NCBI GenBank assembly: GCA_018806915.1
Contig: JAGKQI010000101.1
Span: 1-64,000 of the forward strand
DNA from: Phytophthora colocasiae
Lineage: Eukaryota > Oomycota > Peronosporomycetes > Peronosporales > Peronosporaceae
DNA: 64,000 bases
Direction: 5' to 3'
The notes beneath the pieces were generated by a model, which was not told the DNA's origin, ran no database searches, and was given only the letters and a program-made list of their open reading frames with translations. The position numbers and the translations under genes were made by a program. Below, in pieces: positions 44,601 through 59,063 of the stretch (position 1 is its first letter; the number at the start of each line of letters is the position of its first letter).

Positions 44601-47600
44601 TACAACTTGGCAAATGGGAGGCTGGCAGCAGACATTGATCTAGAAGGTGTTCACGTTCGAGATTCTCGTGTGAAGTCAAAGATGTCGGTCTCGTATCGTG
44701 ACGTTGTGGTGTTCGAACGCTGCAAGGAAGGTCTACCAAAGGCAATTAAAATTCAGTTCGGACGCGAAAGTTTCGATGTTGACGTGTCAACGATAGGCTT
44801 TGATCCAGCGTTTACTTCTCACGGAAATGGATTACGAACGCCCAGAACTCAGTTTAGGAGTGTGTCGTCTCGAGCGATTGTGGGTCTCTTTGGATCGGAA
44901 CTCTCCCTGAGACGGACAGACTCTGAAATTTCTGCTTATTCGGCCATGTCATCAACCGTGACAAGCCATGGCGCACATTCCGATAAATCTGGGGAAGAGA
45001 AGCCCCTACCGGTAATGGGAACGGAAGGGAGAATGGATCTGGTCATCGACGTGGCAGGATTAAAAGTCATCCCGTCAAACATCCACTACGATGTGCTTCA
45101 GTTTTTGACGATGCCTGACGGTTGGAATGCTGATGACGAAGGAAGTTCTGCGAGTAGTCAAGGAGAAACGAAGCACACGGACGAGAATGACAATGACGAA
45201 ACAGTGTCTGTGCCACCAAATTATCGCCGAATTAGCTTGGAGCTTAATCTAGGCCCATCGGCATTGCTGCTGGTGGAAGATCCTCACAAACTCAAGTCTA
45301 GAGCGCTCATGCTGTCGTGGGAAGCATCTGTGATTCTCAACTACCTCCAACAGACCAATGAAGACGAGTCCCTAAGTATTGAGGACAAAGACTCGCCTGC
45401 GCACAGTCGAAATCAGGTTCAGTTTTGTATCGCTCTTGAAAACATCCATGCGACCTCACGGTTGTCAGAAGAAAGCGTTTGGGCAGCAGAGCAAGCAGCC
45501 ACAGCTGCATCTGCGGACTGTCTCAAGCCAATTGACATGGAGACTGTCTTACAAATGGACCTTCGCTCCCATTTCTTGCGCTTCCGGACGACATTCGACC
45601 GTGTGATGGAGCTTCGCTTCGGGTATCTGGATTTCTGCACGATGCTGGCAGCTCTCGAGCACATACTCCGTCGACCAGTAACCGCCTCGCAAATTTCCCC
45701 AGGAGCTCAGAAACGGCGGTCGATGTCCGGTTCATCGATTTCCTCCCTTTCTGGTGGTGGTGCAGACAGCGAGGCTTCATCTTGGAGTGGACGACACCGT
45801 TCTCCGCGTCCAGGTCTTGCGCTGTCTACCCCGAGTAAAAGCGAGCGACAGCGCGTTGCTGCTCTCTACGGGTCGTCGCTTATCTATTTGGTTTCGGCGA
45901 GTTTCCGTGGGCGCCTAGAGACGAGGCCAGTGGTTGGATTTTACAATTCCACTTGGCGTAAGCGATACCTGGTTTTGCCTTACACAGCTCAACAGCGACA
46001 GCTTGTTCAAAGTGTAGCGTTCCGGATTTTACCAGCGTCTGTTAGTCGACGACAGATCGGCGACGAAATCTACTACGGTGACAGAATCATTCTGGAAGCT
46101 GTCGGAGATAATGATAACGACACCGTCGAAACGACCGCAAAGGATAAGTCACCTATCAGAGAAGAATCCGTAGACACTCCGGCCACTGGTGGGAAAGATG
46201 TAGCCCAGTCAACGCTGATCCAAAAGTACGATCAACTAGGCGCTAATGGCTACTTAGGCCCTGAAGGATCGGCAGGAGTTTTTGAGACGACGATCTGGAA
46301 GCACGGAAGCACGATGTTTAACTCGGACAAAAGTGTGATCTACGACCGGGAGCTGATCGTGTTCGAGGAACTCACAATCTATCGCTCTTTTAGTAAAGGG
46401 ATGAAATTTGGCGCGACGAATGCTACTGGCCAGCAGATGGACTTCAACTCTGCTCGAACTGGGCCCCACGCTGAGGGCGCGCATACAGTAGATACGACGG
46501 GTGCACGAGGAGGAGGTTATTTGATGTTCAACGGCGTTGGCGATGCACCTATTCCGTTCGCTCTGTCCATTGTATCAAGCAAAGCGAGATCGAGGACACT
46601 ACAACGCGAGAAGAACGACACCAACGTTGGAGACAGAGATGCAGCTGACGAAGATACCAGCGCAGCGGGTGAAGAAGCTCCAGACGCCACTGGTGATATT
46701 GAGGAGAACCAGCCTGTACCACCACGAAAACGGAGAAGGAAACGCAAGTCGATTTTTGCGTATTCCTCTTTTTTAGAGAACCTGAAGATCTTAGAGTTCA
46801 CGCTGCCAGGTGTGAATGCGACGGTTGTGAACGACTTCCACAACATGCTTCTACCTTTGCTCCACTTTCGAGTGGCAGCACTCCACGCTGACATCCGAGG
46901 GAGGTTGGAAGACAAATTCACAGCGCTAACCAGTCTTCGATGTGGGATTCAAGCATACAATTCTCAATTAGCTGTGTGGGAACCCGTGCTAGAAGACTTC
47001 GAGGTGAATATGGCATACCATGGGAAGGGAGGAGTGCTGTGTGACTACTGCATGTCTGAGAGGCAATCAGTCTCCCCTACAGGTGCTGCGCTGCGCTGTG
47101 ATGGAATGCCGCTGTGTCTTTTCCGCTCTTCTAGGACCGAAGTGTTCACCAATGCAGCTGCACACTCTTGGGAGTCCAAGAACTTTATTTATCGCGAGCT
47201 TTTGGAACAACCTGACGTACAAGATGGCGCCAAACTGGCCAATACGTTCATGGTTGTGGTGAAGGACGACTTCAACATCAACGTTTCGCGCAATGTGATC
47301 AATGTGTTGGTGCATTTCTTTGCCTTGGTGACGAAAGTGACTGCAGCTGACGAGGCCTTATCATCACGTCTCGGGCCGTTCATTTATGTCGACAACCAGT
47401 CTGGTATCCCGTTTGTTGTAGCGACTCACCCGTCCTCTTCAAGTAACGCGGGCCCCACAGCGGGTGGAACACCGTCATCTTCTCGACGACCTACAGGTTC
47501 AATTGAGATGCCTACTGAAGTTCCAGGTGCCGATTCCAATGACGACATCATAAAAGCAGGGGCAGCAATGTTTAACAGCAATGCTTGGAGCCGTCGCCGT

Positions 47601-50600
47601 CTTTCAACCATGCTGAATGACATTTCTTCTTCAGATACCAAGTGGATTCGCGTTGAAAGTGGTGAGCGCATTGCAACTGAAATTGTAGCTCATGAGGCAC
47701 CGGCTGGCTGTGTGACGTCTCCACTTCGTCGTTTATTGTGGCTGAAACCTCAATCTCATTCCCAAAAGACCAGCACTTCGAAGGCGATTCCAGTCCCGAT
47801 TGGCTACTCTAACCGGAGCTATCTTCACCTCGAGAGTAGTGGTAAGCAACGGGACTCGTGGCATGGAGAAAGTATTATATGCGAGACGGTTGCTGAACAG
47901 GGGACGCTTGTGTTACGACTACGAGGTAAAGTGCAGCTGACGAATTTCTTCAGCGTCCCCATTCAAGTGATTTACAACGACCAGCGTGAAGAGACAATCG
48001 AACCCGGTGGCACAGCAGCTCACTACATTCCTATTCAGTATATGGAGTCAGGGACTATCTCATTCCGCCCATTGCTGCTGAATGGAAAAGTTCAGCGTTC
48101 CGATGCACTTTCAATTGCTTCTCTGCTGCGATCTAGTGACTCAAGATTTCGTGGTCGATCCAACCGACGCCAAAACGTTGGTTCTCTTGAACTGCGCAAG
48201 GCACTGACTTTTTACTGGGATGTACATCCAAGCATAGGCAGCGACGAGACACCAGATTTCATGTTTGGTGTGTCGTTACCTCCGTTTCAAGTGATCTTGA
48301 CTGCTCTACGCAAGTCTGAACGCCATGAGACCACGATCACGCTTCGACCGCCAATTGTACTGGAGAACCTCGTTCCCTACGAGTTATCGTTTCGCACCGT
48401 GTGTATGAAATCGGAGGCGGAGGTTGTTTGGGTGGCAAAGAATGCGGCTTCCTTTTCGGGCACGAACGGGAAGATTCCGTCTGGAAGTTCTGTGTGCGTT
48501 GCTGAATTGGATATTTTGGAGCGAGACATGGACAATGGGGAGGTCGTGCAAACACCAACAGTGGTTGGACTGAGTGTTGCCCTACCTCAAATTGCATTGA
48601 GTAGATTTTCTCGGTGGTCGAGGGATACGTTTATCTACGGTTGCCAGTCGTTCTGTGAACGAATCGAGTTAAACATGCGTGATGACAGCGAGTTGGAAGC
48701 CCCCACTCCTGCGAACAAGCTGACTATCTGCGTGGAGATCACACAGCTGGAGAAATTACGCTCTCGCGCACTGAACACGCTCTGCCCTGTTGTATGCCGC
48801 GTATATACGGAATACTGGCTGATCGACAGGACTTCGCTCTCACTTGCTTTTTATACTGCTGATGACTACCTCATCCCGTCCAACCACCCAGGCCGTCTAT
48901 ACGAAGAAAAGAGTGGCCCCGAGGACGAATCCTCCGCTGTATCGTTGTCGGTGTTTTCTTGCGAGAGTAAACAGGTTGTGTCGAAGATGAAGATCGGCAT
49001 CAAGGGAGATAAAGGAGAGCGTGAAGTGCAATCCGAGCCATTTGATATCAGTGCTGTTGGAGTTCGAGGGCAGATCCTTGTGCCTACTAACCGATCTCGC
49101 GATGGTCGGTCTATTCTGTCTACAATCGCTGAGTTTGGAACCCCATCCGACGGACTTAAAACCACCTTCAAGCAGTATGAGTTTGGCGTGATGATTGAGC
49201 AAGGACCAGAGAAGTTTTCGCGCTCCCGCGTTGTGACGTTGGTTCCTCGGTATTATTTCATCAACTCTTCCAACAGATTTGAGATTCATATTCGACAGGA
49301 ACGTTCAATGGATCCGAACGCTGTGATCGTGATTCGACCGCAAGAGACGAAGATCTTCCACTGGAGCGATTCGCGCTTACCTTCCCGCGTTCAAATCTGC
49401 TTCGTGTTGCCAGACAGTCGTCACGACGAACGAGACACTGTCTCCTACGCCAACTCATCGCAGTGGAGTGCACCTTTTGAATTGTCATCCGTTGGAAATT
49501 TTGTGCTGCGTGTAAAGTCCAAGGTTCGACCAGCACCTCCATGCCTCCCTGGCTGCTATGAAGGGGGCATCGCCAAACGAGATCACGTTGAAGACAATGA
49601 AGAGGCGAACATCTTTTTTGATGAGGAAGACGAGTACTCGAGCGCAGAACGCATGCTAGCGGACGGGATCCAATTGAACGTCGCGGTTGAACTCCACGAT
49701 CCGTCCTTCTTGATATATCTGGAAGAAGGCAGCCAATCCATTCAGTTCTCCCCACCGTCTTCGTATGGATACGAAGAGAACGATCGAGAGCATACGCTGA
49801 CTGTGAAGCACAAGGAGAACGAGGGCTTCGTACCCTTTAAGATCAAAAACGAGTGCAGCAATCTGGCACTAGTGGTGTGGCAGAAAACGCTGGTAAAGGA
49901 CGGCAAAGGGAACCTTACGATTGGTTTTGAAGGTGGCGAACCCGTGCTCCCTTTTCATACAATCGACTACGTCCCATTCCGCTTCTCGGCATTCCCGACT
50001 GTGTTTGTTCAGGTTCAGAAGATTGCAGGATTGGGCGTTGGGGCTCTCCGAAAGGAGCACCCGCTGCGCAGCCATCATCGTGCAGAGCAGCCAAAACCAA
50101 GCGTGAAAGGTGACAGCAACGCCCCAGCTACGGCGCTTACTCGTGCAGCGGCGGTGGGCCAAACCCAAGTCGTTGCTAGCTTTGAAGTACAGCTGAAGAA
50201 GCTGCAGCGTTTACCGACAATCGATGTGTCTGAGGGCGTTGTAAAGAAGCGCTTGTGGGCAGAAGTGTTACTGGATGAAACTACAAAGACCCTGTTGGTG
50301 ACGGATATGCTACCAGGTTTCTCTGGGGAGCACAAACGACGACGACGAGCGACTTTATTACGCAGCTGGAAGCGCTACAACACTTCGATCGTGTTTATTT
50401 CCCATGTACTAGCGGCTCACAGAGCCGAGTTGACGAACGGGTCCGAAGACGAGACCGTACGTGAAGTGGCTGTAAAGAAAAAGCGTGTGCGTTTTGCTAC
50501 TGATGTGATGGAAGTGAAGGTGCCGCATGAAGTGGGCGAAACTGGCGAGCTTGGAGCAGTGCAACAAGGCAGTGCAGCTGGAATTATTCCCCCACCAATA

Positions 50601-53600
50601 GAGGAAAAGGAAGTCGAAGCACTCACACTCTGTGTTCGTCTTGTGGACGCTACGTATTTGGAGGACGTGTTTCTTCAAGCTGGTCGCAGTGATTTAACGT
50701 CATGCCAGCCATTTATTACGTTCGCCCTGAAGACTGACAGCGAAGAAGCTCGGTCGAAGCTGACCCCTCAGTCTACCACGATATTTCCGCGGTGGCTCCC
50801 TGCACCTAATTCCCGGACGGTGCTGAGTGCTTTGATGTTGACTGAGGAGAGCGAAGAGAAGGAAAAAAATTTCAGCCACGAGTTCGGTGCTGGCGCAGAA
50901 ATTATTGTAGAGATCCGAGAAGCAGATAAAATTCTGTTTGGCTCCTCGATCGTAGCAACTGCACGGATTTCTCTGCAAGAATACTGTGCGGCGGCGATGA
51001 TTGCAGCTAGAGCCGATCCGAGCTGTGAACCACGAGTGGTGGAATTCCTGGCGCCTGTGCGTGTCGCCCGGAAAGACGCAAGCTGGTCTCGCCCAGTAGA
51101 GAATGAAACGCGAATCCGCTTCCTAATGTGCTGTCTGAAGACATTTACAACGCGGTCAGCTGCTGCAGAGTCCAGTGGAGAAGGTCGGGATGCTCTTACA
51201 TGTGTGAAGGAGCTCAAGGACATACTGTCCGCGTATCAGCTGAAGAAGGAACTGGACGTGCTTGTGAGTTCCAAGTCGCAGCTAAAACTCCTACTTGAAC
51301 GTGAAGCGGTGGACACATCAACTAGTGGGACGAATATCCCAGCGGCGCTGCGGTCAGTTCCCGATGCTTCGCCTGGAGAAGAGAAGAAAGACTCGGGCAT
51401 ATCCCATTTCGTTGCCCATTCTACTGGCACAGGCAACGAAAGTATTGGAACTCACAGTAGAAGCTCTAGCTCCGTTCGAGGCTCAGCTGTATCAGTGACT
51501 ACTGATGAATCCGGAAGTGATGGCACGTATGAAGAAATGGGCGACGAAAAGCACTTGACTGCTGTTCTTATCGGTGTGTCAAACCTCCAAATTCCCACAG
51601 AGGTCATCCGAGACAATTTCAAGCGCACGCATGGGACAACCGACCACTTGGAACCGAAGGTGTACTGTACGATCACGTACCAAGAATCGACTCGCTCCGC
51701 TCTGTCAGCAGTTGCCAAATCTTCGGCTGCTGCAACAGTAGTAGACCAGACCAAGCCCGACGAAAGTGCGTCCTCATCTCCCGGGAGAGCATCGAGTACT
51801 GGACCACCAGGCAGCAATATACACCTTCAGCAAGTTCGAACGCATGAGTTTCCACGGGGCCAAATGTTGGGGCTGGATCTGGTGTATCGAAACGGCCGTG
51901 TCCTCGTCCAGGGTGTAGTGTGTGATGGGCCATGTGGGGCTCTTGTCTACGAAGGGAAGATTCGTATTGGTGACACGGTGGTCGCAGCAAACAACAAGTC
52001 CATTGTGAATCTTCACCGTGACGCGTCATTCGCTGTAATTGAAAAGGCCATGCATTGGGGAGAAGGCGTTGGAACACCTACACAAGAACAAGTATCTGGG
52101 ACAACATTCACTCTATCTTTTCTGTACCAACCGACGACAACTCAGCGCATGACGTTCAACGATACGTCGAGGCCTCCATGCGCTCAAGCCGCAGACGAAG
52201 GCGTTGGTGTCCAGAAGTATGATGCTGAATGGAATCGCCGTGTGGAATTCGTTGAAACTGCTAGTACAAAGCCTGCCGCAAGCTCGGGTGATGATCAAGT
52301 GTTAGTGCGTGTGTATTTACGCAACGAGACGTCTGACCATGGATTGTCAGCTTCGCAAGAGTCAAGTATCGTGCCGTTCCTGTACTTCTTCGGTGATGAC
52401 GCTATGATGGATCATCTTGACCACAGCAAGCAAGACTCGCGCTTTGATGTGCTGCTTGCAGAGTGCTGGGTCCCATTACCACCGTCTTCTCTCTCGAGCG
52501 CAACGAACCCGATGGCGATGGATGGAAACCCGCTGGCTGAACCTTTAGCTCTCACTTTCAATGAGCGAATCTGCGCTTTGTACTCGCCACAACAGCGGTC
52601 GCACCAACACTCGGCGTTGCAAATGATTGGACAACTTCGGCTAGCTTTGAAGTGGGATTTCATCAATCCTCTTCGCGCTGCACATCAGCAAGGGGATCTG
52701 AATCTTCATTTCCAGCTCGAAGTGGCTCGCATTTGCATTTCAGTGGTTGATGACGGTGCCTGGAGTACTGTAGCCTCTGCAGCCGGCCCTCAGCAACCCC
52801 AAGAGGTCTTGTGTATCTCTCTATCAGACCAAAACGCGTCTGCAGGCGTCCAGTTGAGCTACGGACAGATTTCGGATGGAAAACACGTGGTAAACGCTCG
52901 CATCGGGCACTTCCAGATCGACAACCAACTTCTTGACACAAACTACCCAGTGTTGCTACGTCCCTTGCGTCTTCTGGATGCGCAGATGCAAGAAGAAGGG
53001 TACACGATGGCGAACGCAAAGACAGGGAAGACTAACACTGGAGGGGAACCCGTGGATAGTCCGATGCTTTTACCCACCGTGCAGCTCATGGCGGTAGTTA
53101 GTCGTCAGCCCAATGTGATTCAGTTCGACTACATTTTTGGCCAGCTTCAGGAGCTGGAAATCAAACTAGAAGACGCGACGCTTGTAGCTCTGGCCCATGT
53201 CTTCTCAGGAGTGGAATGGTCCCATTCGACGACGAAAACTCGCGCGAACAAGAAGAACATGCAAGCTCGAGGTGAATTCGGCTCGAACCTGGCGCTGAAA
53301 CTATTGGAAATCGAGTGGTCTACCCCCACATTGCTGTCCACAGCCGCAGGTGGTCGCTTAGGCAGTACAAGAAGCACCGGCGGGGCAAACATGAAGGTAC
53401 TTTTGAGATGGCTACTGCTGTGCCCTGTGAAGGTCAATGTGACGTTTACTAGCACCGCAGACCGCTCGTTGCTGCTATCACTGCTGTCGCCGGACATGTC
53501 AGTTCTCAGCACTCTCATCAGTGCGGCAGCAGCACTGGTATCGAATTTGGACAAGGCTCCGATTCGAGTGCCAGAGTTCTACGTGGAAAACTTGCTCGAG

Positions 53601-55405
53601 ACGACGCATACACTGGCCTTCTACGCCATGCAGCACTATCTGCATCACGGTTTGCGCAGTTGGTACAGCATTATGGGCTCTGTGGACTTCCTGGGGAACC
53701 CTATTGGCCTTGTGAGCACTCTTGGTACTGGTGTGAAGGATTTCTTCTACACACCTGCTCAGATGCTGCTGGAGGACGAGAATGGGCTGCGGATTGACAA
53801 TCTACGAACTGGCATGACCAAGGGGTCCAAGAGTTTATTGCGCAACACAGCAGTCGGCATTTTCCACACGACAGGAAAGATTACGGAGACACTTGGCAAG
53901 GGAATCGCTTTGTTGGCAATGGATGAACAGTACAATGTACAGCGTCAACGTGCTTCGACTCGACAGATCAAGAAAATCAACGACCTTGGTGATGCGATTG
54001 CAGAAGGGAGTAAAGGACTGGTAGGAGGTGTCTGGGATGGCATCAAGGGCGTCGTGGCGGCACCAGTTCGAGGAGCAGAGCAAGACGGTGCTGGTGGATT
54101 TGTGGTGGGCATTGGCAAGGGTGTAGCAGGTTTAATTGTGAAGCCTACGGCCGGATTCTTAGACTTGCTCACCAGTCTGTCGAGGGGAGCGAAAACAAGC
54201 GCAGAATCGTTAGACGGAACAGATCGTACAGCTTTCACCACGATCACGCGCTTTCGGCTCCCGCGACGTATCTGGTACGTCCATCTTGGTACCACCAAGA
54301 CGTGTAGTTTTCTAACTAATTAGCTGTGTATTTCTTCAGCTCGGACGGAGTTCTCGTGTCTTACTCGGAGCGTGAGTCTCGTGGTTATGCTGTGCTGCTG
54401 CTAACGTCGTTGGACGCTACGGACGAGTACGTAATAACATCGCTGTGTCGTTGGTGGCCTGACTAAACTGAATTGGTCGTTGTTTACTTGTGCAGTTACG
54501 TGTATCACGTGGATTATGGCATCGAACCGCACCGCGGGCTGTTGTTACTCACAGACAAACGGCTCATTTGCTTAAGTGGCAAGACTGGACAAAAGCTGTG
54601 GGAAGTTGCGCTTGATTCGACTCTGGAGGTCGTCGCTGATGGTGTGACGTTGAAAATCAGCCAGACCACCTCGCTATCTCGCTCGTACAACATTGAGTGC
54701 GACAACGAAGTGGCAGCGACAAACTTCCGTGTGGCTGTAGACTCGGCCCGAGTGGACGTCTCGGCTACTCGATATCTGCTCTTGAACCTGGAAAAGAGCC
54801 AAGAGGAGTCGCGGATCACGGGCGGCGGACGCTATGGCAATGGAACAGCAGGGCTCCTGAAAAACGACGAAGACCGCACAGATCTGCATGTTCTGATGGA
54901 AAATGTGCAGGACACGACTGTCTCTGGGCTCTCGAATGATGATCTGCGGTCGCAACCCCTGCGCTCAGTGCGTGTTGAAGTGTGTCATTTGCAGAACAAA
55001 GATGCCCATGCCAATGTCCCCGACCGCGCCATCGACAAGCTGTTATCTTTCAGCGTCTTTCAGATACAAGTTTATGGAGGACCTTATCAGTGGACGGTCT
55101 TTCGCCGGTTTAGTGAGTTCCGTGGGTTGTGTGCGACGCTGGAGGCCGGTGGATACGTGCTGGATGGTCTTCCACCACTCCCGGCACGAACGTTTCTCCC
55201 AAGTACGAGAGCTCCGGTGGCGAAGCATCGGCAGGAAGCGTTGAACATGTTCTTGCAGGCGGCGATCATGCACTCGGGCATCAGTCGCAGCGCTGCAATG
55301 CTTGACTTCCTCACCCGCGAAGCCCGCGAAGTCCGCGTCAGTCTTCCGCCTCTGTCGCCTACTGGAGAAAGAGATTCGTCTCAGAGGGCCGGAGACTCGC
55401 CTTAA
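38616..55405 (+). CDS. VPS13: Giant VPS13-family bridge-like lipid transfer protein with PDZ-like and PX domains
   Basis: Three exons, 38616-54274, 54340-54426 and 54496-55405 (introns of 65 and 69 nt), give 5551 aa; human VPS13 proteins are about 3000-4000 aa. VPS13 proteins form a hydrophobic groove that moves lipids between membranes at contact sites. Seen: chorein N-terminus (MFLQRYVHVVLDAVLGSYV, residues 1-110); a PH-like segment near 2420-2480; a beta-rich adaptor-binding-like region about 2900-3900; a PDZ-like domain about 4415-4500 (LGLDLVYRNGRVLVQGV, RIGDTVVAANNKSIV); the VPS13 C-terminal helical block about 5010-5205 (GGVWDGIKGVVAAPVRGAE); a PH-like segment from about 5250; and a C-terminal PX domain about 5404-5530 (YQWTVFRRFSEFRGL). 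PX domains bind phosphoinositides, so endosomal targeting is likely. Parts of the gene are duplicated upstream. Confidence 0.9.
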
Positions 55406-55497
55406 AACGTTGTTTTGCTTGTGTAAGTGCATTCTGTTGAAGTATATCGTCAAGGGATTTTGTGTCTATGGTATCTGGATTGTCAAAACCTTCCTTT

Positions 55498-57941
55498 TTA
55501 CGGTACGGGCTCCAGTAACTTCGCTTGTGACTGCAGGACCCGCTCGTAGTCGGTGCACAGGTGGTCCAGGAGCATGCGGTTGGAGAGTACGACCCGTCCG
55601 AACTCATCAGTTGCAACCTCGACAAACTCCACAACGTCGGGCACCTTGTGGTTCTTCTCGGAGCTTTTGATACTGACATTGTGTGCCTTCGGTGACGGTC
55701 CTGGGGCGACCACGCGGTTCAGATATAGGATTCTCCCGGGAGGGAATAATGGGTCGTGACGCAACATGTTCTCTTCTTCCCACTGCCGCTGCTCATGTTT
55801 AAGCTTTTCCCACTGCTCTTCGGCGTCTTGACTTGATTCTTCCTCAATTCGCTCTGAAGCAGCAGCATCTGCGAATACGTCGTGACGATCCTTCTTGTAG
55901 GCTGCAGCAGTCTGGGTCTCAGGGTTCGACTTGTTCTCAGTATTCAGTCCGACGACAAAGGGCAGGTTACGGGAGATCGCATCAGCCACGTCATCCAGCT
56001 CTTCTTGAACGATACTGCTAAGTGCTTCCGTTTCTTCTTTCAAGGTGTCTACGTAGTCTTTTACATTGGAAGTCACTGCCGTCGTCACCTTCGACCTGCA
56101 AGAACGAAAAATACCTCGGTTAGCCTATTAGTAACGCGAGCACGATGCGTTAAAATAACAGGAAGTCACGTACACCTTCTCACTGATTTGTGTCTTAAGC
56201 GACGCACGTGTCTTGTCGATGATATCGTCGATTCGAGAACGAAAAAGTTGTAATTGCGTAGATTCTGCCATATCTTTAAAACCAAAACCCTTAGTTTTTT
56301 TGTCGCATGACAAGTGATAGCTCCACGTACCAGAGTCATTGTCACTCTTGAGCAACTTCTTCGTAGTGTTAGTTGTCTTTTGCAGCACCTCTTTCAGCTC
56401 AACTAGTACACGCTCTAACTCCTCTGGTTTGTTGATAGACTCTGACATCCGTTCTAGAGCTAGAACGGTCTCATCCATCCGCTTCCACCAGAACGAATCG
56501 CCTGCCACGTGAAACTGTTAACACTTCACTCAAGCCGCTTTGGAAAACGCATACTAAGTACCTTTCTTGACGTCCTCAAGGTTCAACAGATTTTTGATGA
56601 ATGACACGTGCTCTAGAGATAGTTTGTCAGTCTTAAAGAGGGAAAAAGCGGCATCTAACTTCTCCCCAAGTAATGTGTCGACGTCACTTGCGAATTCCTT
56701 GATGTTGTTAGACGCAAGCTACACCAAATCCAGAAAATCGCAAGTCAGCAATAACAACATCAGCCGAATAATCACCGTTGTCATACCTTTTTCACTTCAT
56801 CCAACTTGGCTGTCGCTTCACTTGTGCGTTGTTTCAACTGTAGATAATCCATCTTTCGTAAGGATGTCTGTATCTCCTCAAGTTTCGCTCGTTGCTGCTT
56901 TTCCACTGCCAGCTTCTGCTTACGAATTTCCTCCGACACCATCTCCTTCAATACAGCTCTCCAGTTGAAGCGACTGATCTCATCCTGCAGTTTTAATAGT
57001 GAGTGTTGATGTAGTCTTGGCACGCAGTCATAGCCGTTCACGACGGAGGTCACAAGATCGTAGCTGTCCGTCGCTAACTCCCGCGTCACACACGCTGGCG
57101 TGCCAAATCCATAGCAGTGAATGTCCGGGAAATCGTCTTTTAGCTGCATTGCACTAAGCGCTGCAACCGCAGCACCCAGGCTGTGGCCCGTTGCTACGAC
57201 TCTGTAGTCTGGATACTTCTCTGATAGCTCCTGCAGGTCGTCACGTAGGTGCCGCACCAACCACGTGGTCGCGTGTACCATACCGCGATGACCCTGACCG
57301 TTCTGGAACGGCTCATTCTGCAGACACAAGTCCGTGCAGAAGTCCAGCAGCGACGCCGTCCCTCGTATCACAAGTACCAGCTCTCGATGTTCGTGATCCG
57401 CCAAGATGACGCACTTAGGCGAGACCACACCACCTGGATGTGCACGTAGAACACGATCCCTGTCGACACCAGCCTCTTCACAGAACGCAGCGAGTGAAGA
57501 AGCGTAGACAGCGTCGCACACGCGCACGTAGCGCAGGAGTTTGGCTAGCAGGTCCTGTTATTAGGATTGCAACATTTGTCAATAACTTGCCACAATAATG
57601 TTAAACCATATCTTTCACTATATCAGTACCTTTTCAACAAGAAGAGGCTTTTTATGTGCTTCATCATGTAATCCTTTAGTGCGCTGTTGAGTCTTGTACT
57701 GAGCTAAGACAGATAGTCCAACCAGCCAATCAGAGGCGCTCCAGCTCTTAAGTGCAGGACTCTGACGTAGCAGTCCCAGGCTCTCAGACAGCACCTTAAG
57801 CGCAGGTAGAACCTCCACCGACAGCTCCTGAGCAGTCTCACGTAGTCTCTTGCCTAAAACCTCGTCCAGATCCAGTCCAGAGCCACTGGAGGCCGCTCGA
57901 TGCAGCCGAAGCGGTCGAAGAAGCACTCGATGGCGCAACAT
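55498..57941 (-). CDS. Class-3 lipase (sn1-diacylglycerol-lipase-like)
   Basis: Six exons on the - strand: 57630-57941, 56787-57554, 56562-56718, 56331-56501, 56174-56273 and 55498-56095. All introns are GT-AG, 57-78 nt, and phases fit, giving 701 aa. Lipase_3 fold: LVLVIRGTASLLDF (oxyanion side), GHSLGAAVAAL with the nucleophile Ser near residue 229, YGFGTPACV, and YDCVPRLH for the likely Asp. The N-terminal 104 aa are lipase-like helical sequence without a clear membrane segment. The C-terminal ~300 aa are helical and coiled-coil-rich (EEIRKQKLAVEKQQRAKLEE) and unlike standard lipases. It probably hydrolyses acyl-glycerols; the substrate is inferred. It is convergent with VPS13, with stop codons 92 nt apart. 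Confidence 0.85.
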
Positions 57942-58159
57942 CTCGATTGAAGTGTGATTACACCAGTGGGTTTCTTTTTCACCAATCACATCTTGTTGTC
58001 TCTCCCATTGGATAAAAACCAAGCACAAAATACAGAAGAGAAAAAAGTGTGCAGGAAGCTTTACCGGCTTTTGACTTGTTCTACGTACTCCGTTCTACCC
58101 CAGGCTCGTCCTCAAGACACTCTCCCCCTTCCCGCCCATACACATAACAGACTACTCCA

Positions 58160-59063
58160 ATGGCTGAGCGTTCTACCAAGAAGTGTAAGGTCGTCCTATT
58201 AGGAGAAGGTGCGTTTGAGAAACTACTTTTTTAATTTATTTAATTCCCCCCTCCCTCTCTAACCCTCCCTCCCTCGTTCTACAGGCCGTGTGGGCAAGAC
58301 ATCCATCCTTCTACGTTATATCAAGGGAGAATACGACGAGCGACAGGTGTCCACTCTACAGGCTTCGTACCTGGACAAGCGACTTCTAGTGGACAACCGC
58401 CGCGTGGCGCTCTCCCTTTGGGACACGGCCGGACAGGAGCGATTCCACGCCCTCGGACCCATTTACTACCGGGACGCTGATGGGGCTCTATTAGTTTACG
58501 ATATCACAGACGCCGAGTCTTTCCGTAAAGTACGCACGTGGGTTCGAGAACTCCGGCGCATTGTAGGGGAGGACATTTCCATCTGCATCGCAGGCAACAA
58601 AAGCGATTTGCATCGTAACCGAAAGGTGCCAGAGGATGAAGCCAAGAGATACGCAGAGTCTGTGGGCGCTGCACACTTTGATACGTCGGCCAAGCTCAAC
58701 AGAGGTCTGGAGGAGGTGTTCGTGGAGCTCACACGTCGCATGTTGAGTCGCACGGGCGGCAAGAAGAAGAAGGGTAGTGCGCTTATTGCAGACGATGATG
58801 ACGACGAGCCACTGGCCAAGCCACCGGTCAGCAAGGGGCGACAGGAGAGAGCACTGCAACCTACACCTCAGACGCAGCCACAGCCACAGGTGAACAGGAC
58901 AGACGAGGTCCCGAGAAGTCGCGGTGGCGGACGGGGACAACCAATTCAGATTGTGGAAGACGACGACGTGGGGTTCAGCCCTGGAGCTTCGAGAAGTAGC
59001 GGCCTGAGAGTGAGAGGAGCTACGCACGTGGACACTGGCAAGGCCAAGAGCGGCTGTTGCTGA
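58160..59063 (+). CDS. RAB21: Rab21-like small GTPase
   Basis: Two exons, 58160-58208 and 58285-59063, 76-nt intron, 275 aa. All Ras-superfamily boxes are present: P-loop GEGRVGKTS, switch II WDTAGQERFHALGPIYYRD (close to Rab21/Rab5), NKSD, and TSAKL. A charged, Gln/Pro-rich hypervariable tail, longer than in animal Rab21, leads to a terminal CC for geranylgeranylation. Rab21 acts on early endosomes and integrin/SNARE traffic in animals; an endosomal role here is inferred. It is divergent from the lipase gene, with start codons 218 nt apart. The intron splits the P-loop, and a pyrimidine-rich tract precedes its acceptor. Confidence 0.93.
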
